Below, piece by piece: positions 56,267 to 64,000 of a DNA stretch of 64,000 bases (positions within the stretch are counted from its first letter, which is position 1; each line of letters opens with the position of its first letter). The DNA is from Pyrenophora tritici-repentis (lineage: Eukaryota > Ascomycota > Dothideomycetes > Pleosporales > Pleosporaceae). The notes under the pieces are model-generated. The model was given only the letters and a program-made list of their open reading frames with translations, was not told where the DNA came from and ran no database searches. A program made the position numbers and the translations under genes. The stretch is taken from assembly GCF_003171515.1 (NCBI RefSeq), contig NC_089392.1, forward strand, positions 3,038,001 through 3,102,000, written 5' to 3'.

Positions 56267-57163
56267 GGATGGCAAGACATTGGTCTTGTCAGCTGGTGAG
56301 GTTTGGAGGCAAAAGGGACGAGGTCGACTTGTCTTCTAAACAAGTAATCGCACTTCGCTAACTCCGCTGCCCGATCGCTCCGCCCCAATGCCAAGCCTCC
56401 ATCACGTGCACTGAACGCTGTTCCGAGGCCCGCATCTCAGCCCTGGCTTCATATTTGTGAACTTCTCGCATTCCGCCCTGCTCTGCCTGCAACGTTTAAT
56501 TCCAGTGCCCTTGACGATTTTGGTCCAGCTAACGCCATGCGCCCAAAGTCGACGCAGCCCAGATCGTTTGAGGAGCCACCGGGATCGCGCGGAGATGGGC
56601 TCGGCCCTGGCGCGTCACTTCGCCACGTAGCGGGCAGTGCTCAGCAACATCGTCATCGCACTAACACGCGCAACCCAGCTTGTTTTACGAGTAGCATCAT
56701 GAAGCGAATTGCAGCACACCATATCACGACAGTCAACACCTCAGCGTTGGCGGCATAGCCACCTTTTCAGCCAAATAAAGCTTTGTCGCTCCTTGATGAA
56801 ATGCCGACGCACAGCAAAGGCTCAATTAATCTGTGAATGACACGATACATGCTATACAGAATACATATGCGCTGCATGCTTCATCCATACATGACGCCAA
56901 GCAGGCAGTTTAGCACTCAGCAACGGTGTTACTATGGCAGCGTACGGCCTTGGCAGCCCACCGATTCATGCTTCCTGTCTGTGCCAGTTTGTCTTTTTTC
57001 ATTCCATGTCCTTTTCCTCTTACATCATCTCGACCATATCCTATGCCATGTCCTATAGCCCCATGCATCCATTGATCCTTCTAAGTGTAACATTGTCTGA
57101 CGTTGATCTTCTACGTGGAACCCTCCATCGTCCATATTGAAGTCTATATCGAGTGTGCCCCTC
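56267..57163. other. intergenic region, no gene seen
   Basis: Upstream of the DUF7702-type gene and downstream of the minus-strand gene that ends at 57164. Only short frames of no content. Confidence 0.55.
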
Positions 57164-58462
57164 CTAGATTGGCAGAAAGGAATCATCCGTTGTAGCCGCT
57201 TTTGCAGTGTCCACCCGAGCGACTGCAGCGTCAATCCCTTCGCGGACCTGTCCGCGGGCTTCGGGGCCATTGTTCGTGCGGGAGGCGGTGCTGCTGACAG
57301 CTTGGTTGATGCTGGTGTCGTATGCGGTAGCGTGCCGAGTATCATGCCGAGCATCGTATGGTGCTTGATGTAACGCCTCGAAGTCGCTGGTATTACTTAC
57401 AACCATTCGTCGCTGGGTCTCCAGTGAATCCATGGCAGCCAAGTTGGGATTGCTGTTGACCATCGCCGCCTTTTCGGCTGAGTGATCGACTCCGCAAGCT
57501 TCCAAGCCTTGTCTTCTTTGGCCACCATCGTTCTCCAGACGAGCGCCCAGGTCGTGGGCAGCTTTTGTAGCAGCAGTAATCTCAGGATAATCATCGCAGA
57601 GTTTTGCGGCCTTAGGAAACGGGAGATCCCAGAACGGGAGATCCCAGACTTCGTTCTGACTCCTCTTTCGAATGTTTGACGTCCCCGGTACTGTCTGTGG
57701 TTGATGGGCAGGCACCTCTTGATCAGGCAAAGCACTGAAATAATTGGGATCCGGCGGATAGCCGCAACGCTGGGCCGTCCCTACGCTGGGCTTACTGGCA
57801 AGCCTGGTTTGTGCCACTTCCAACCAGTCGGAAGTTGGTTGAGAAGGGCCTTGGGAGTGGTGAGACAACATCGTGGATCCCTGTCCCACTCCATTGTCCT
57901 GCTTGACGAGCGGAATACTTTGTGGCATTTCCGGTATATTGGAAGTTCTCTGGATGTATTCCCGTGGCTGGTGGCTGATATATTGTCCTCGTCCAGCTAC
58001 TAGGGTATTGTCACTGGTCGGCGTAGGTTGCGGTATGACTGTTCGCGCACCCGCTATGCGTACAAAATCAGCCAACAAGCCCCTCCGTATGCGAATCCAC
58101 GAAGGAGGAAGATGATGCGAAAGCAGATAAACTAGATCCTTGTTTCTGTCGTATGTATAAAGCTGGTTTGCTCGGCGTGCTTTGATCCATAACAGAGGCA
58201 TATCAGGAGGAATCGGTATGCCGTTGATGCCTGATATCTCAGCGCCAAGTTTTTTCACACGAGCCCGGAACTCCCTTTCTGCTGTTTTCGTGAAACCAGT
58301 CCAGTCTTCTGGAAAAACATCGCGCCTTAACGCGGGATCCGTGGCGAGAAAATGTAAAGCAGGATTGTTGCTTGGCTCAAAGGGTATGAAACCATGCTCC
58401 TCTCTCATAGTGGCGATTCGCTGCTCGTCACGCGTCATTGAGGACCATTCGTTGCTTGACAT
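57164..58462 (-). CDS. unrecognised 432-residue hypothetical protein
   Basis: A single open frame starts at the ATG at 58462 (MSSNEWSSMTRDEQRIATMRE). Residues about 1-150 look globular, with a helix-rich ordered section (LRRDVFPEDWTGFTKTAER, PDMPLLWIKARRANQLY, LPPSWIRIRRGLLADFVRI). The rest is Pro/Gln/Ser/Asn-rich and probably disordered. A five-residue direct duplication (WDLPF twice, from a 15-bp tandem copy) lies near residue 275. I recognise no family and no signal peptide or membrane segment. The frame is long and free of stops, and the ordered N-terminal part argues for a real gene. Splicing cannot be excluded. Confidence 0.7.
   Translation of the reverse strand: MSSNEWSSMTRDEQRIATMREEHGFIPFEPSNNPALHFLATDPALRRDVFPEDWTGFTKTAEREFRARVKKLGAEISGINGIPIPPDMPLLWIKARRANQLYTYDRNKDLVYLLSHHLPPSWIRIRRGLLADFVRIAGARTVIPQPTPTSDNTLVAGRGQYISHQPREYIQRTSNIPEMPQSIPLVKQDNGVGQGSTMLSHHSQGPSQPTSDWLEVAQTRLASKPSVGTAQRCGYPPDPNYFSALPDQEVPAHQPQTVPGTSNIRKRSQNEVWDLPFWDLPFPKAAKLCDDYPEITAATKAAHDLGARLENDGGQRRQGLEACGVDHSAEKAAMVNSNPNLAAMDSLETQRRMVVSNTSDFEALHQAPYDARHDTRHATAYDTSINQAVSSTASRTNNGPEARGQVREGIDAAVARVDTAKAATTDDSFLPI
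57618..57647. repeat. exact 15-bp tandem duplication, in frame
   Basis: AACGGGAGATCCCAG occurs twice in a row. On the minus strand it duplicates five residues inside the hypothetical protein. Confidence 0.9.
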
Positions 58463-59380
58463 GATGATGGCTGATGACTGTTAGAATGTGATATGAGTAT
58501 GTATTGAATAACACACGCACTTACCTTTCTTATAGCTGAACAATTTCTACCAACGCTGTACAGCGATACTAGAATCTGGACACACAAAGAAGGACAAGAT
58601 AAAATGCTAGTGAATTGGTGAGCCCGAGTCAAGAGTGTGCAGGAAAGTTAAAAAAGTGTAAGAATCTTTATGGGCAAGAGGTTCAGCCAGGCATCTGCCC
58701 AACCATGGTACAGACCGCGACTACTGTTTTCCACATGCTTGTGACTCTTCGCTCCTATCGTCTCATCGTTTGTAATGCCTTCAATCTCGTTTGCTAGGTC
58801 CATGCTTTTGTGGGCCACTTCTTCCTAAATCATTAGTCACTTCCTCCAATTTACATCACAAGACATCTGAAATCTGGGCAAAAGCGCGGCCGGATACTCG
58901 CTTAGGCTCAATGAAGTAGCGATATTGCGCCCCTCTATTTCCGAATCACAGTTCAGGAGACAGTGAACAAGCCAGTGAACCATAGTTCACCTCTCAAAAG
59001 AGATGCATCCCAGTGTGAGTGGTGCTGTCGTTCCTTCAGATAGCTTCCATAACTTACTCGATGATAAATTGCTAACGATTAATTTCTACCCATTTCGACA
59101 GCTCTGGAGCGCATAATCTATCCCAGTTCTCGGAACTGGTTCCTTGAATAATTTTCTGTGCGTAATTGGGATTTCACTGTACGGGTATGAAGGCGAAAGT
59201 CGACGTAAATTTCAGCACGGCGTCAAATTCTTTTTTTGGCACCTCCCGTAGTCCCTGAAATTTCATCACACAAGCGTACCATGGTTATGTAAAATGGCGC
59301 GACTGCACCAATCACGAGTGAGGAAATCATGTGATGCAGACTTCCTTCCTTCTAGCCCTCTTACATACTCAAACAAGAGA
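58463..59380. other. intergenic region, no gene seen
   Basis: No supported frame. AT-rich in the middle. Confidence 0.55.
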
Positions 59381-60112
59381 TCATTTCAAGCTAGCTCCGA
59401 CCCTCTCAAACCTCCAAACCGCCCCCTCCCCAACCTTCCCCCCTATCCTAGCCACTCTTCTCGCCTCTCCCTCCCTCCCCTTGACAACAACCAACGGTCT
59501 CATCATCCACCCATCCATCATCTGTAACACACACCCTCCCTCTCCCCCTCCTCCATCCGCACCCACACCCGTAACGACGAACCGGCCTCCCACGCCCTCC
59601 GCTCCAACAGGCACATTCATCCCCTCACAAACCAAGCCACCGTCATCCCACCTGCCCCCAATGCACAAAAATAGCCCATTACTCCGGTTGCGAAAAGCGA
59701 ACCATCCACCGGTTTCAATAACGTCCCAGTAGATAGCTGCACGCGCGTTGTAGGAGAGGAGGTGCACGGTTGAGGTGGAGGGGCTGAGGGTGAGGACGGT
59801 GCAGGTGGTGGGGTGGTGAATTATTGTTGCTGTTGAGGGAGTGGGGATACAGTGGGAGATGGGAAGGTTGAGGGGGGTGGAGAGGTAGAAGTTGTATGGG
59901 GGAGGGGGAGAAGAAAGAGAGGAGGATGTTGTGGTGGGGTGGAGGGTTGCTGTGTCGGAGAAGTCTTGTGGGTCGTTTGCTGGTTGTGGTTGTGGTGATA
60001 TGGCGCTATGAGTTTGCACCCGGTGCTGCTGTTGCTGAAGAGAAGACGAGATTGGACGGTGATGGTGGTGGTTGAGTCGTCTCTCCGGGCGGATGTACGT
60101 GAGGATGTTCAT
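59381..60112 (-). CDS. unrecognised protein, possibly with a beta-trefoil-like C-terminal half
   Basis: From the ATG at 60112 (MNILTYIRPERRLNHHHH) the frame has 243 residues. The first 100 are His/Gln/Pro/Ser/Thr-rich and disordered-looking. The second half is beta-rich, with TGGWFAFRNRSNGLFLCIGG, RFVVTGVGADGGGG, CVLQMMDGWMMRPLVVVKG and AVWRFERVGASLK. The recurring short strands and the Trp at the end suggest a trefoil-like or fascin-like fold, but I cannot assign a family. A TTG-opened extension to 60235 is less likely. A pogo element is inserted 244 bp upstream of this start. Confidence 0.6.
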   Translation of the reverse strand: MNILTYIRPERRLNHHHHRPISSSLQQQQHRVQTHSAISPQPQPANDPQDFSDTATLHPTTTSSSLSSPPPPYNFYLSTPLNLPISHCIPTPSTATIIHHPTTCTVLTLSPSTSTVHLLSYNARAAIYWDVIETGGWFAFRNRSNGLFLCIGGRWDDGGLVCEGMNVPVGAEGVGGRFVVTGVGADGGGGEGGCVLQMMDGWMMRPLVVVKGREGEARRVARIGGKVGEGAVWRFERVGASLK

Positions 60113-60356
60113 GCTTGTTTTCTTTCTCCAAAGGGTAAGCTTGATGTCGCGACAAGGATAGGCTTGACGGCTCGCTCGCAAAACAAGACGACTAAAATGT
60201 CGATCAGATTCAGGGAAACTGATAAGCAACGACAAGCTTTTTCCCTTGATTTTATCTCTTCCTTTTTGGTCCTGCAGGCGGCCTAAAGGTTGCGGTAATT
60301 ACCGGGGTACGCTTAGGCGAAGGAGGCCTATTGTTAGTCTTCCTTGATGTACCTTA

Positions 60357-60411
60357 ACATGATCCATGGGCGAGCGGCGCACACGGGCGAGCGGCGCACC
60401 CCACCAACTTT
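60357..60411 (+). repeat. left 55-bp terminal inverted repeat of pogo element 2
   Basis: Exact complement of 62156-62210. Confidence 0.95.
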
Positions 60412-60476
60412 TGCAACTTTAAAGCGATGCATCTCAACAACGCGATAATATTATTGCTAGATATTGATACAGTAGA

Positions 60477-62129
60477 TTACTCTATATTAATAGTATCAGT
60501 CTTGCATGTGCGCGAGTTGTGCCCAGTCTCCTTGCACCTAGTGCAGCGCCTTTGAGCCCGCTGGCTGAGGCCTGATCGCGCTCCTCCTTGACGCTCTTCA
60601 TGAGCAATCTGCTGGTCAGCCTCATTTTGAGCCAGTATATCCTCTCCAGCTCCCTTTGTGAGTACTCCATGCTTCTGTATACGCCTTTTAGAGCGCCGCC
60701 TACGCTCTGAGGCTGCGCTATTGGCCTTCTCAAGACTAGAGATCCGATCGCGCATCAGCTCAGCAGAGAGCATCATCACCTCGGCGCCCTTCTTTAGCTG
60801 GTCAATCGCCATAATAATTGAAGCTGGTGATGAGCTCTTGTGCTGGCGCACGCGCTCACGTATTAGGCTTGACTGAGCCTCAAGCTCACGCGCGTTGCTC
60901 GGCGTTTGAGCTACCCAGGGAGCCTCTGGCAGAGCTGCTGGAGGAGTAGGTGTACGCAGTTGTACATCTACCTTTGATAGAACAGCCTCTGGTTGTAGAG
61001 GAACAAGGCCTGCGCCGCGGAAGGCTGAGCAGATATTGGCTGGCGTGAACGCTTGATCAAATGCTGCCTTGAACGCTGGCAGAAACTCTAGCTTGGTGAT
61101 GTGGTTGATGTGGTTGCGCATAAGGCTCTCCACCTCACGGCTGTACGCGCGCTTCAATGGCGAGAAGCAGCCAACATCAAGTGGCTGGAGTAGGTGAGAT
61201 GAGTGAGGAGGCATACAGAGCGTATGGATATTGTTCTCCTTGCAGAGCTCCTGGAACTCTAGAGATTGGTGGCTCTTATGGCCATCAATAATAAGCAGGC
61301 GACGCGCGCCTACACTACGAGCCTGCGTGTGAGCGTTGAAGTGCTTTAGCCACTCAACTCCAAGCTCATTATTCGTCCAGCCATTATCGCTGACTGCGAT
61401 CGCCCAGTCGCGTGGGATCTCAGCTTCCTTATACCAGGCTGATAGGTGGTACTGGCCAGCGAAGATGAGGAACGGTGGGACTGACCAGCCAGCAGCGCTG
61501 ATAGCAGCGATCAGCGTTACCCACTCGCGATTGCCTGGCTGAATACTCTTCGGCCTGCCTCTCCTCTCTGCTCCTGTTATAACTAGCTGCGTTGTAATCT
61601 TGCCCATCATAAAGCCAGCTTCATCAAAGTTGTAGACGTCCTCATCGCAGATACCTAGCTCAGCCTTTGTCTCTTCTACAAGCTTAAACCACCTCTTTAT
61701 TAATGTTGCATCCTCACAAAGAGCTCTCTGCCTATCGTACGCTTGGTTGAAACACGTCCGAAGACTGTCTGTACGCTTAACAAAGGTAGATGGCCAGTTG
61801 ACTCCAACCTGCTCTCCACCACGCGCAGCCAGCAGCTTATCAGCCATATCACGTACAGCTGTGTAGGTAGGCGCAAATCCACGCAGATCTAGCTGAAGTA
61901 TATAGCTAATAATCACCTCCTCTTCTCTCTGGGTAAGCTTCCTTGAGTTGGGCGGGCAATCGCGTCGGGCAGGTATACCAGCGCGTCGGCGGCGGAGCGT
62001 TGTTTCGGCTACGTTGTAGACTACTGCAGCAGTACGGGTACCTTGGATCTGGTGCGCATTAATAGATGAGATAGCAAGCTGAATATCTGCTTCATTTGAT
62101 AGTAATTGAGTAGCGCTGCGTTGAGCCAT
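60477..62129 (-). CDS. pogo/Fot1-type transposase with C-terminal zinc knuckle, intact
   Basis: The frame is 550 residues from the ATG at 62129. Order: an N-terminal psq-type helix-turn-helix (about 12-55, with [15 protein letters not shown]), a Tc5/CENP-B-type domain (about 65-120, with [14 protein letters not shown]), then the DDE_1 core. Catalytic aspartates are Asp169 ([11 protein letters not shown]), Asp282 ([10 protein letters not shown]) and Asp318 (LQPLDVGCF), with 35 residues between the last two. The C-terminus has a basic helix and then a CCHC knuckle ([14 protein letters not shown], about 533-546), seen in some fungal relatives and absent from pogo element 1. Expected to act on the 55-bp inverted repeats. 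Confidence 0.95.
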   Translation of the reverse strand: MAQRSATQLLSNEADIQLAISSINAHQIQGTRTAAVVYNVAETTLRRRRAGIPARRDCPPNSRKLTQREEEVIISYILQLDLRGFAPTYTAVRDMADKLLAARGGEQVGVNWPSTFVKRTDSLRTCFNQAYDRQRALCEDATLIKRWFKLVEETKAELGICDEDVYNFDEAGFMMGKITTQLVITGAERRGRPKSIQPGNREWVTLIAAISAAGWSVPPFLIFAGQYHLSAWYKEAEIPRDWAIAVSDNGWTNNELGVEWLKHFNAHTQARSVGARRLLIIDGHKSHQSLEFQELCKENNIHTLCMPPHSSHLLQPLDVGCFSPLKRAYSREVESLMRNHINHITKLEFLPAFKAAFDQAFTPANICSAFRGAGLVPLQPEAVLSKVDVQLRTPTPPAALPEAPWVAQTPSNARELEAQSSLIRERVRQHKSSSPASIIMAIDQLKKGAEVMMLSAELMRDRISSLEKANSAASERRRRSKRRIQKHGVLTKGAGEDILAQNEADQQIAHEERQGGARSGLSQRAQRRCTRCKETGHNSRTCKTDTINIE

Positions 62130-62155
62130 TGTAGATTAAGATCAGTAAGGTGAGT

Positions 62156-62210
62156 AAAGTTGGTGGGGTGCGCCGCTCGCCCGTGTGCGCCGCTCGCCCA
62201 TGGATCATGT
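62156..62210 (-). repeat. right 55-bp terminal inverted repeat of pogo element 2
   Basis: Exact complement of 60357-60411. Confidence 0.95.
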
Positions 62211-62212
62211 TA

Positions 62213-62596
62213 GTTTGCTTTATTTTTAATATATTATGTGAGCTTTCGGTCTCCGTAGCGCTTGGTCGTGTTCTTGTAAGGGCTGTTGTGTAAGTAGAGA
62301 GAAAGGAAGGGGAAAGGAGGAGACTATGGGAAAGAAGGCGAGTAGCACAGGGGGACATGGCAAGCACAGCCAATAATTATTATGTAACGACAATAGTGAA
62401 TGGTATCAATAGGCTGAGAAACCCCACCTCCCTATATAATTCCCTCGCGCCACCCCCCAAGTTATTACATCAGCCGTGAACCGTGCTCATGTTAATGCTC
62501 ATTCCTACCCACCCACCCCTCCATCCATGCAACCCAAACGCGAAAGTCCGCATTGCCTAAAGGAAGAACACCAAAAAATCAAATCACGCAACAACT
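62213..62596. other. short intergenic region, no gene seen
   Basis: Between pogo element 2 and the stop of the last minus-strand gene. Confidence 0.5.
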
Positions 62597-64000
62597 TTAA
62601 TCCTCCACAGCACACTCATCCGCCTCACCACATCCCCTACCCTTCTCCCCCGGTGCAAAAATATCCGGATTTCGATTCTTCAACGCCGCAATCTGACTGT
62701 CTTTGAAAATCTTAAAGTGCGCCGGGTCATCGCGTTCCAGATTCCTCAGCTCCTCAGCGTTTTCCACAATGCTGTCAAACGCCTCTTCCCAGCCCTTGCC
62801 TTCAATCATGGTGCGCATATCGTCACCACTGTACTTCATAAAGTACTCGCGCAGAGCAAGAATGTGCTCCGGGAGGCCCTCGCAGTCTGCTGAGCCGGAG
62901 ATGAAGGCTTCGTGGTTTTCAGATGCGTTGGGTGTGGTGGGGCGGGATGAGTTGAGGAGGCCGGTGCGGACGCGGTGGCCGAAGCGGTGGAGACGGCCTT
63001 CTTCGAGGGACATGTTGCGTGAGGCGAGGGAAACGTCGGAGTTGTGGCGTGAACGGATTCTCATGGGCTCGTCTTCATCCGACTCGGGTGCAGTCTGGTC
63101 TGTTGTGACACTAGCGTCAAGCGTAGGTACGGCTGAGGTGGGTGGAGAGTTGCTAGGTATAGAGCTGGACGTGGATGCGGCATCAGACGGCTGGATACGT
63201 GTTTCCGGGTACTCGTCTTCAAAGCGTTGGATCATACCCTCCAAAGTCTGATCCAAGAACAAAAGACGGCCTGTTTTCTGTTAGCTGTATTCGTATCATG
63301 GAGAACTGGCACAACATACGGTAACTCATGTCATTGCCGCTCTTGGCCTCTCGAATAATCGCTGGCTGAATCCTTGACCGCGTATTCCGCGCCGTTTCAA
63401 GCAAGTCCTTCGACATGGCTCTTGCTTTAGAAGGTTCTTCAAGTACCGGCACCCTGCTTCTGCTCCTTGGGGTAGAAGTTCCACTGCCGGAGATCCTGCG
63501 GAGGTCCGCATCCTTGTGAGATAAGCAGTAGCTGAGCGCTTTGACAATGCCCGTTCCACCAACAATGTAGTCATTGTCGTTGTCAGCCGATGTGTTATCA
63601 CTCTCCTGGTATTGTCCGTCTTCCGGACCTACGAGATGCCTCAAGATCTGCGGGATTTCGACTTGCTTCGGCGCGGCGTGGAGCTCAGGTACTTCATTGA
63701 TGGACTCAATGTTGCGCAGGCAGTAGGCGACGACCTGCTTGGCGAGGGCCTTGATTACTTCACCCTGTTCAGGTGCTGGGATGTCGACATCCACACATAC
63801 GAGCGAATTCGAGAGTTTGGCTGCCAGAGTAAGCGAGGCATATAGCGCAGCGGCATCTTCTTGTGTCTCTTCGTCTGTCGCGGTCGCTACACGCGTAATC
63901 TCAGGGTTTTCAAGGATGTTGATGTGTGCAATCTGTAGACAATCGGGTAGGATTTCTGCAATGGCAATCGCTGCTTCAGGCGTCATATCTACGTCCATGA
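62597..64000 (-). CDS. leucine-rich-repeat-like protein, 5'-truncated by the window end (possibly Mhp1-like)
   Basis: Two exons are visible, 64000-63320 (incomplete at its 5' end) and 63270-62597, with a 49-bp intron that joins DMSYR to RLLFLDQTLEG in frame. The visible N-terminal part has leucine-rich-repeat-like segments (MTPEAAIAIAEILPDCLQIAHINILEN and VATATDEETQEDAAALYASLTLAAKL in part). A Ser/Asp-rich linker and a basic Ser-rich segment (PRSRSRVPVLEEPSKARAM) follow. After the splice come an acidic Ser/Thr-rich region and a helical C-terminus (ALREYFMKYSGDDMRTM, FKDSQIAALKNRNPDIF). The pattern recalls fungal proteins annotated as cell-wall biogenesis Mhp1-like, but I hold that name loosely. 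It continues beyond the window and its real start is not seen. Confidence 0.75.

Larger units (their letters stand above)
60357..62210 (-). mobile_element. second intact pogo/Fot1-type transposon, 1854 bp, with 55-bp perfect inverted repeats
   Basis: TA duplications lie at 60355-60356 and 62211-62212. The terminal inverted repeats (60357-60411 and 62156-62210) are perfect over 55 bp and begin ACATGATCCATGGGCGAG. Each contains two direct copies of GGGCGAGCGGCGCAC. The open frame inside is intact. The perfect repeats suggest a recent insertion. The family differs from pogo element 1 in repeat sequence and in carrying a C-terminal zinc knuckle. Confidence 0.95.

Noticed and set aside
1..64000. 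CRISPR arrays, prokaryotic operons, integrons or phage features
   Set aside because: The window is eukaryotic (introns, SREBP, KEOPS kinase, P450). No spaced short direct-repeat array of the CRISPR type is visible.

Overview
The window is nuclear DNA from a filamentous ascomycete (Pezizomycotina), most likely a dothideomycete of the Pleosporales type. The evidence is the large number of GT-AG introns of about 46-73 bp, a fungal SREBP with the membrane and DUF2014-type tail, an Egh16-like secreted protein, DUF6590 and DUF7702 family proteins, a cytochrome P450, pogo/Fot1-type transposons, and a hAT transposon whose only defects are TAG/TAA stops as expected from RIP-like C-to-T mutation. The exact species cannot be read from the sequence.

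Layout. Bases 1-6124 hold no gene I can support. A 3.14-kb hAT transposon with 8-bp target duplications follows (6125-9265; its transposase has eight in-frame stops), then another gene-poor stretch to about 13.1 kb. From 13.1 to 21 kb lie an SREBP-type transcription factor (+), a Bud32/PRPK kinase of the KEOPS complex (-, with a start codon one base out of frame) and a Gln/Pro/Ser-rich conserved-looking protein (-). From 24.5 to 28.2 kb lie a secreted cupredoxin, a possible small membrane protein, and a spliced gene whose product contains two unrelated sets of tandem repeats. An intact pogo-type transposon (28360-30467) sits 215 bp upstream of that repeat gene. A DUF6590 gene and a STAND/NLR-like gene that lacks a nucleotide-binding domain are next (30.8-34.9 kb).

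A metabolic block spans 35-40.4 kb: a short-chain dehydrogenase and an FAD monooxygenase, divergently transcribed from one 680-bp promoter region, plus a sugar-transporter-type MFS protein convergent with the monooxygenase. An F-box-like protein (41.9-43.5 kb), a P450 (44.6-46.4 kb), an Egh16/Gas1-like secreted protein with a long Gly/Ala/Thr repeat tail (48.3-49.6 kb), an amidase (52.1-53.7 kb), a DUF7702-type multi-span membrane protein (55.1-56.3 kb) and two unrecognised proteins (57.2-58.5 and 59.4-60.1 kb) follow. A second intact pogo-type element (60357-62210), with 55-bp perfect terminal inverted repeats, lies 244 bp upstream of the last of these. The window ends inside a leucine-rich-repeat-like gene on the minus strand.

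Working together: the SDR, monooxygenase and transporter could form a small catabolic or secondary-metabolite unit, with the P450 as a looser candidate. The secreted cupredoxin, Egh16-like protein and amidase suit a plant-associated lifestyle. The DUF6590 and STAND-like genes are neighbours of the kind seen in fungal incompatibility or immunity repertoires, but that link is inference. All splice sites were assigned by eye from consensus, frame and family similarity.
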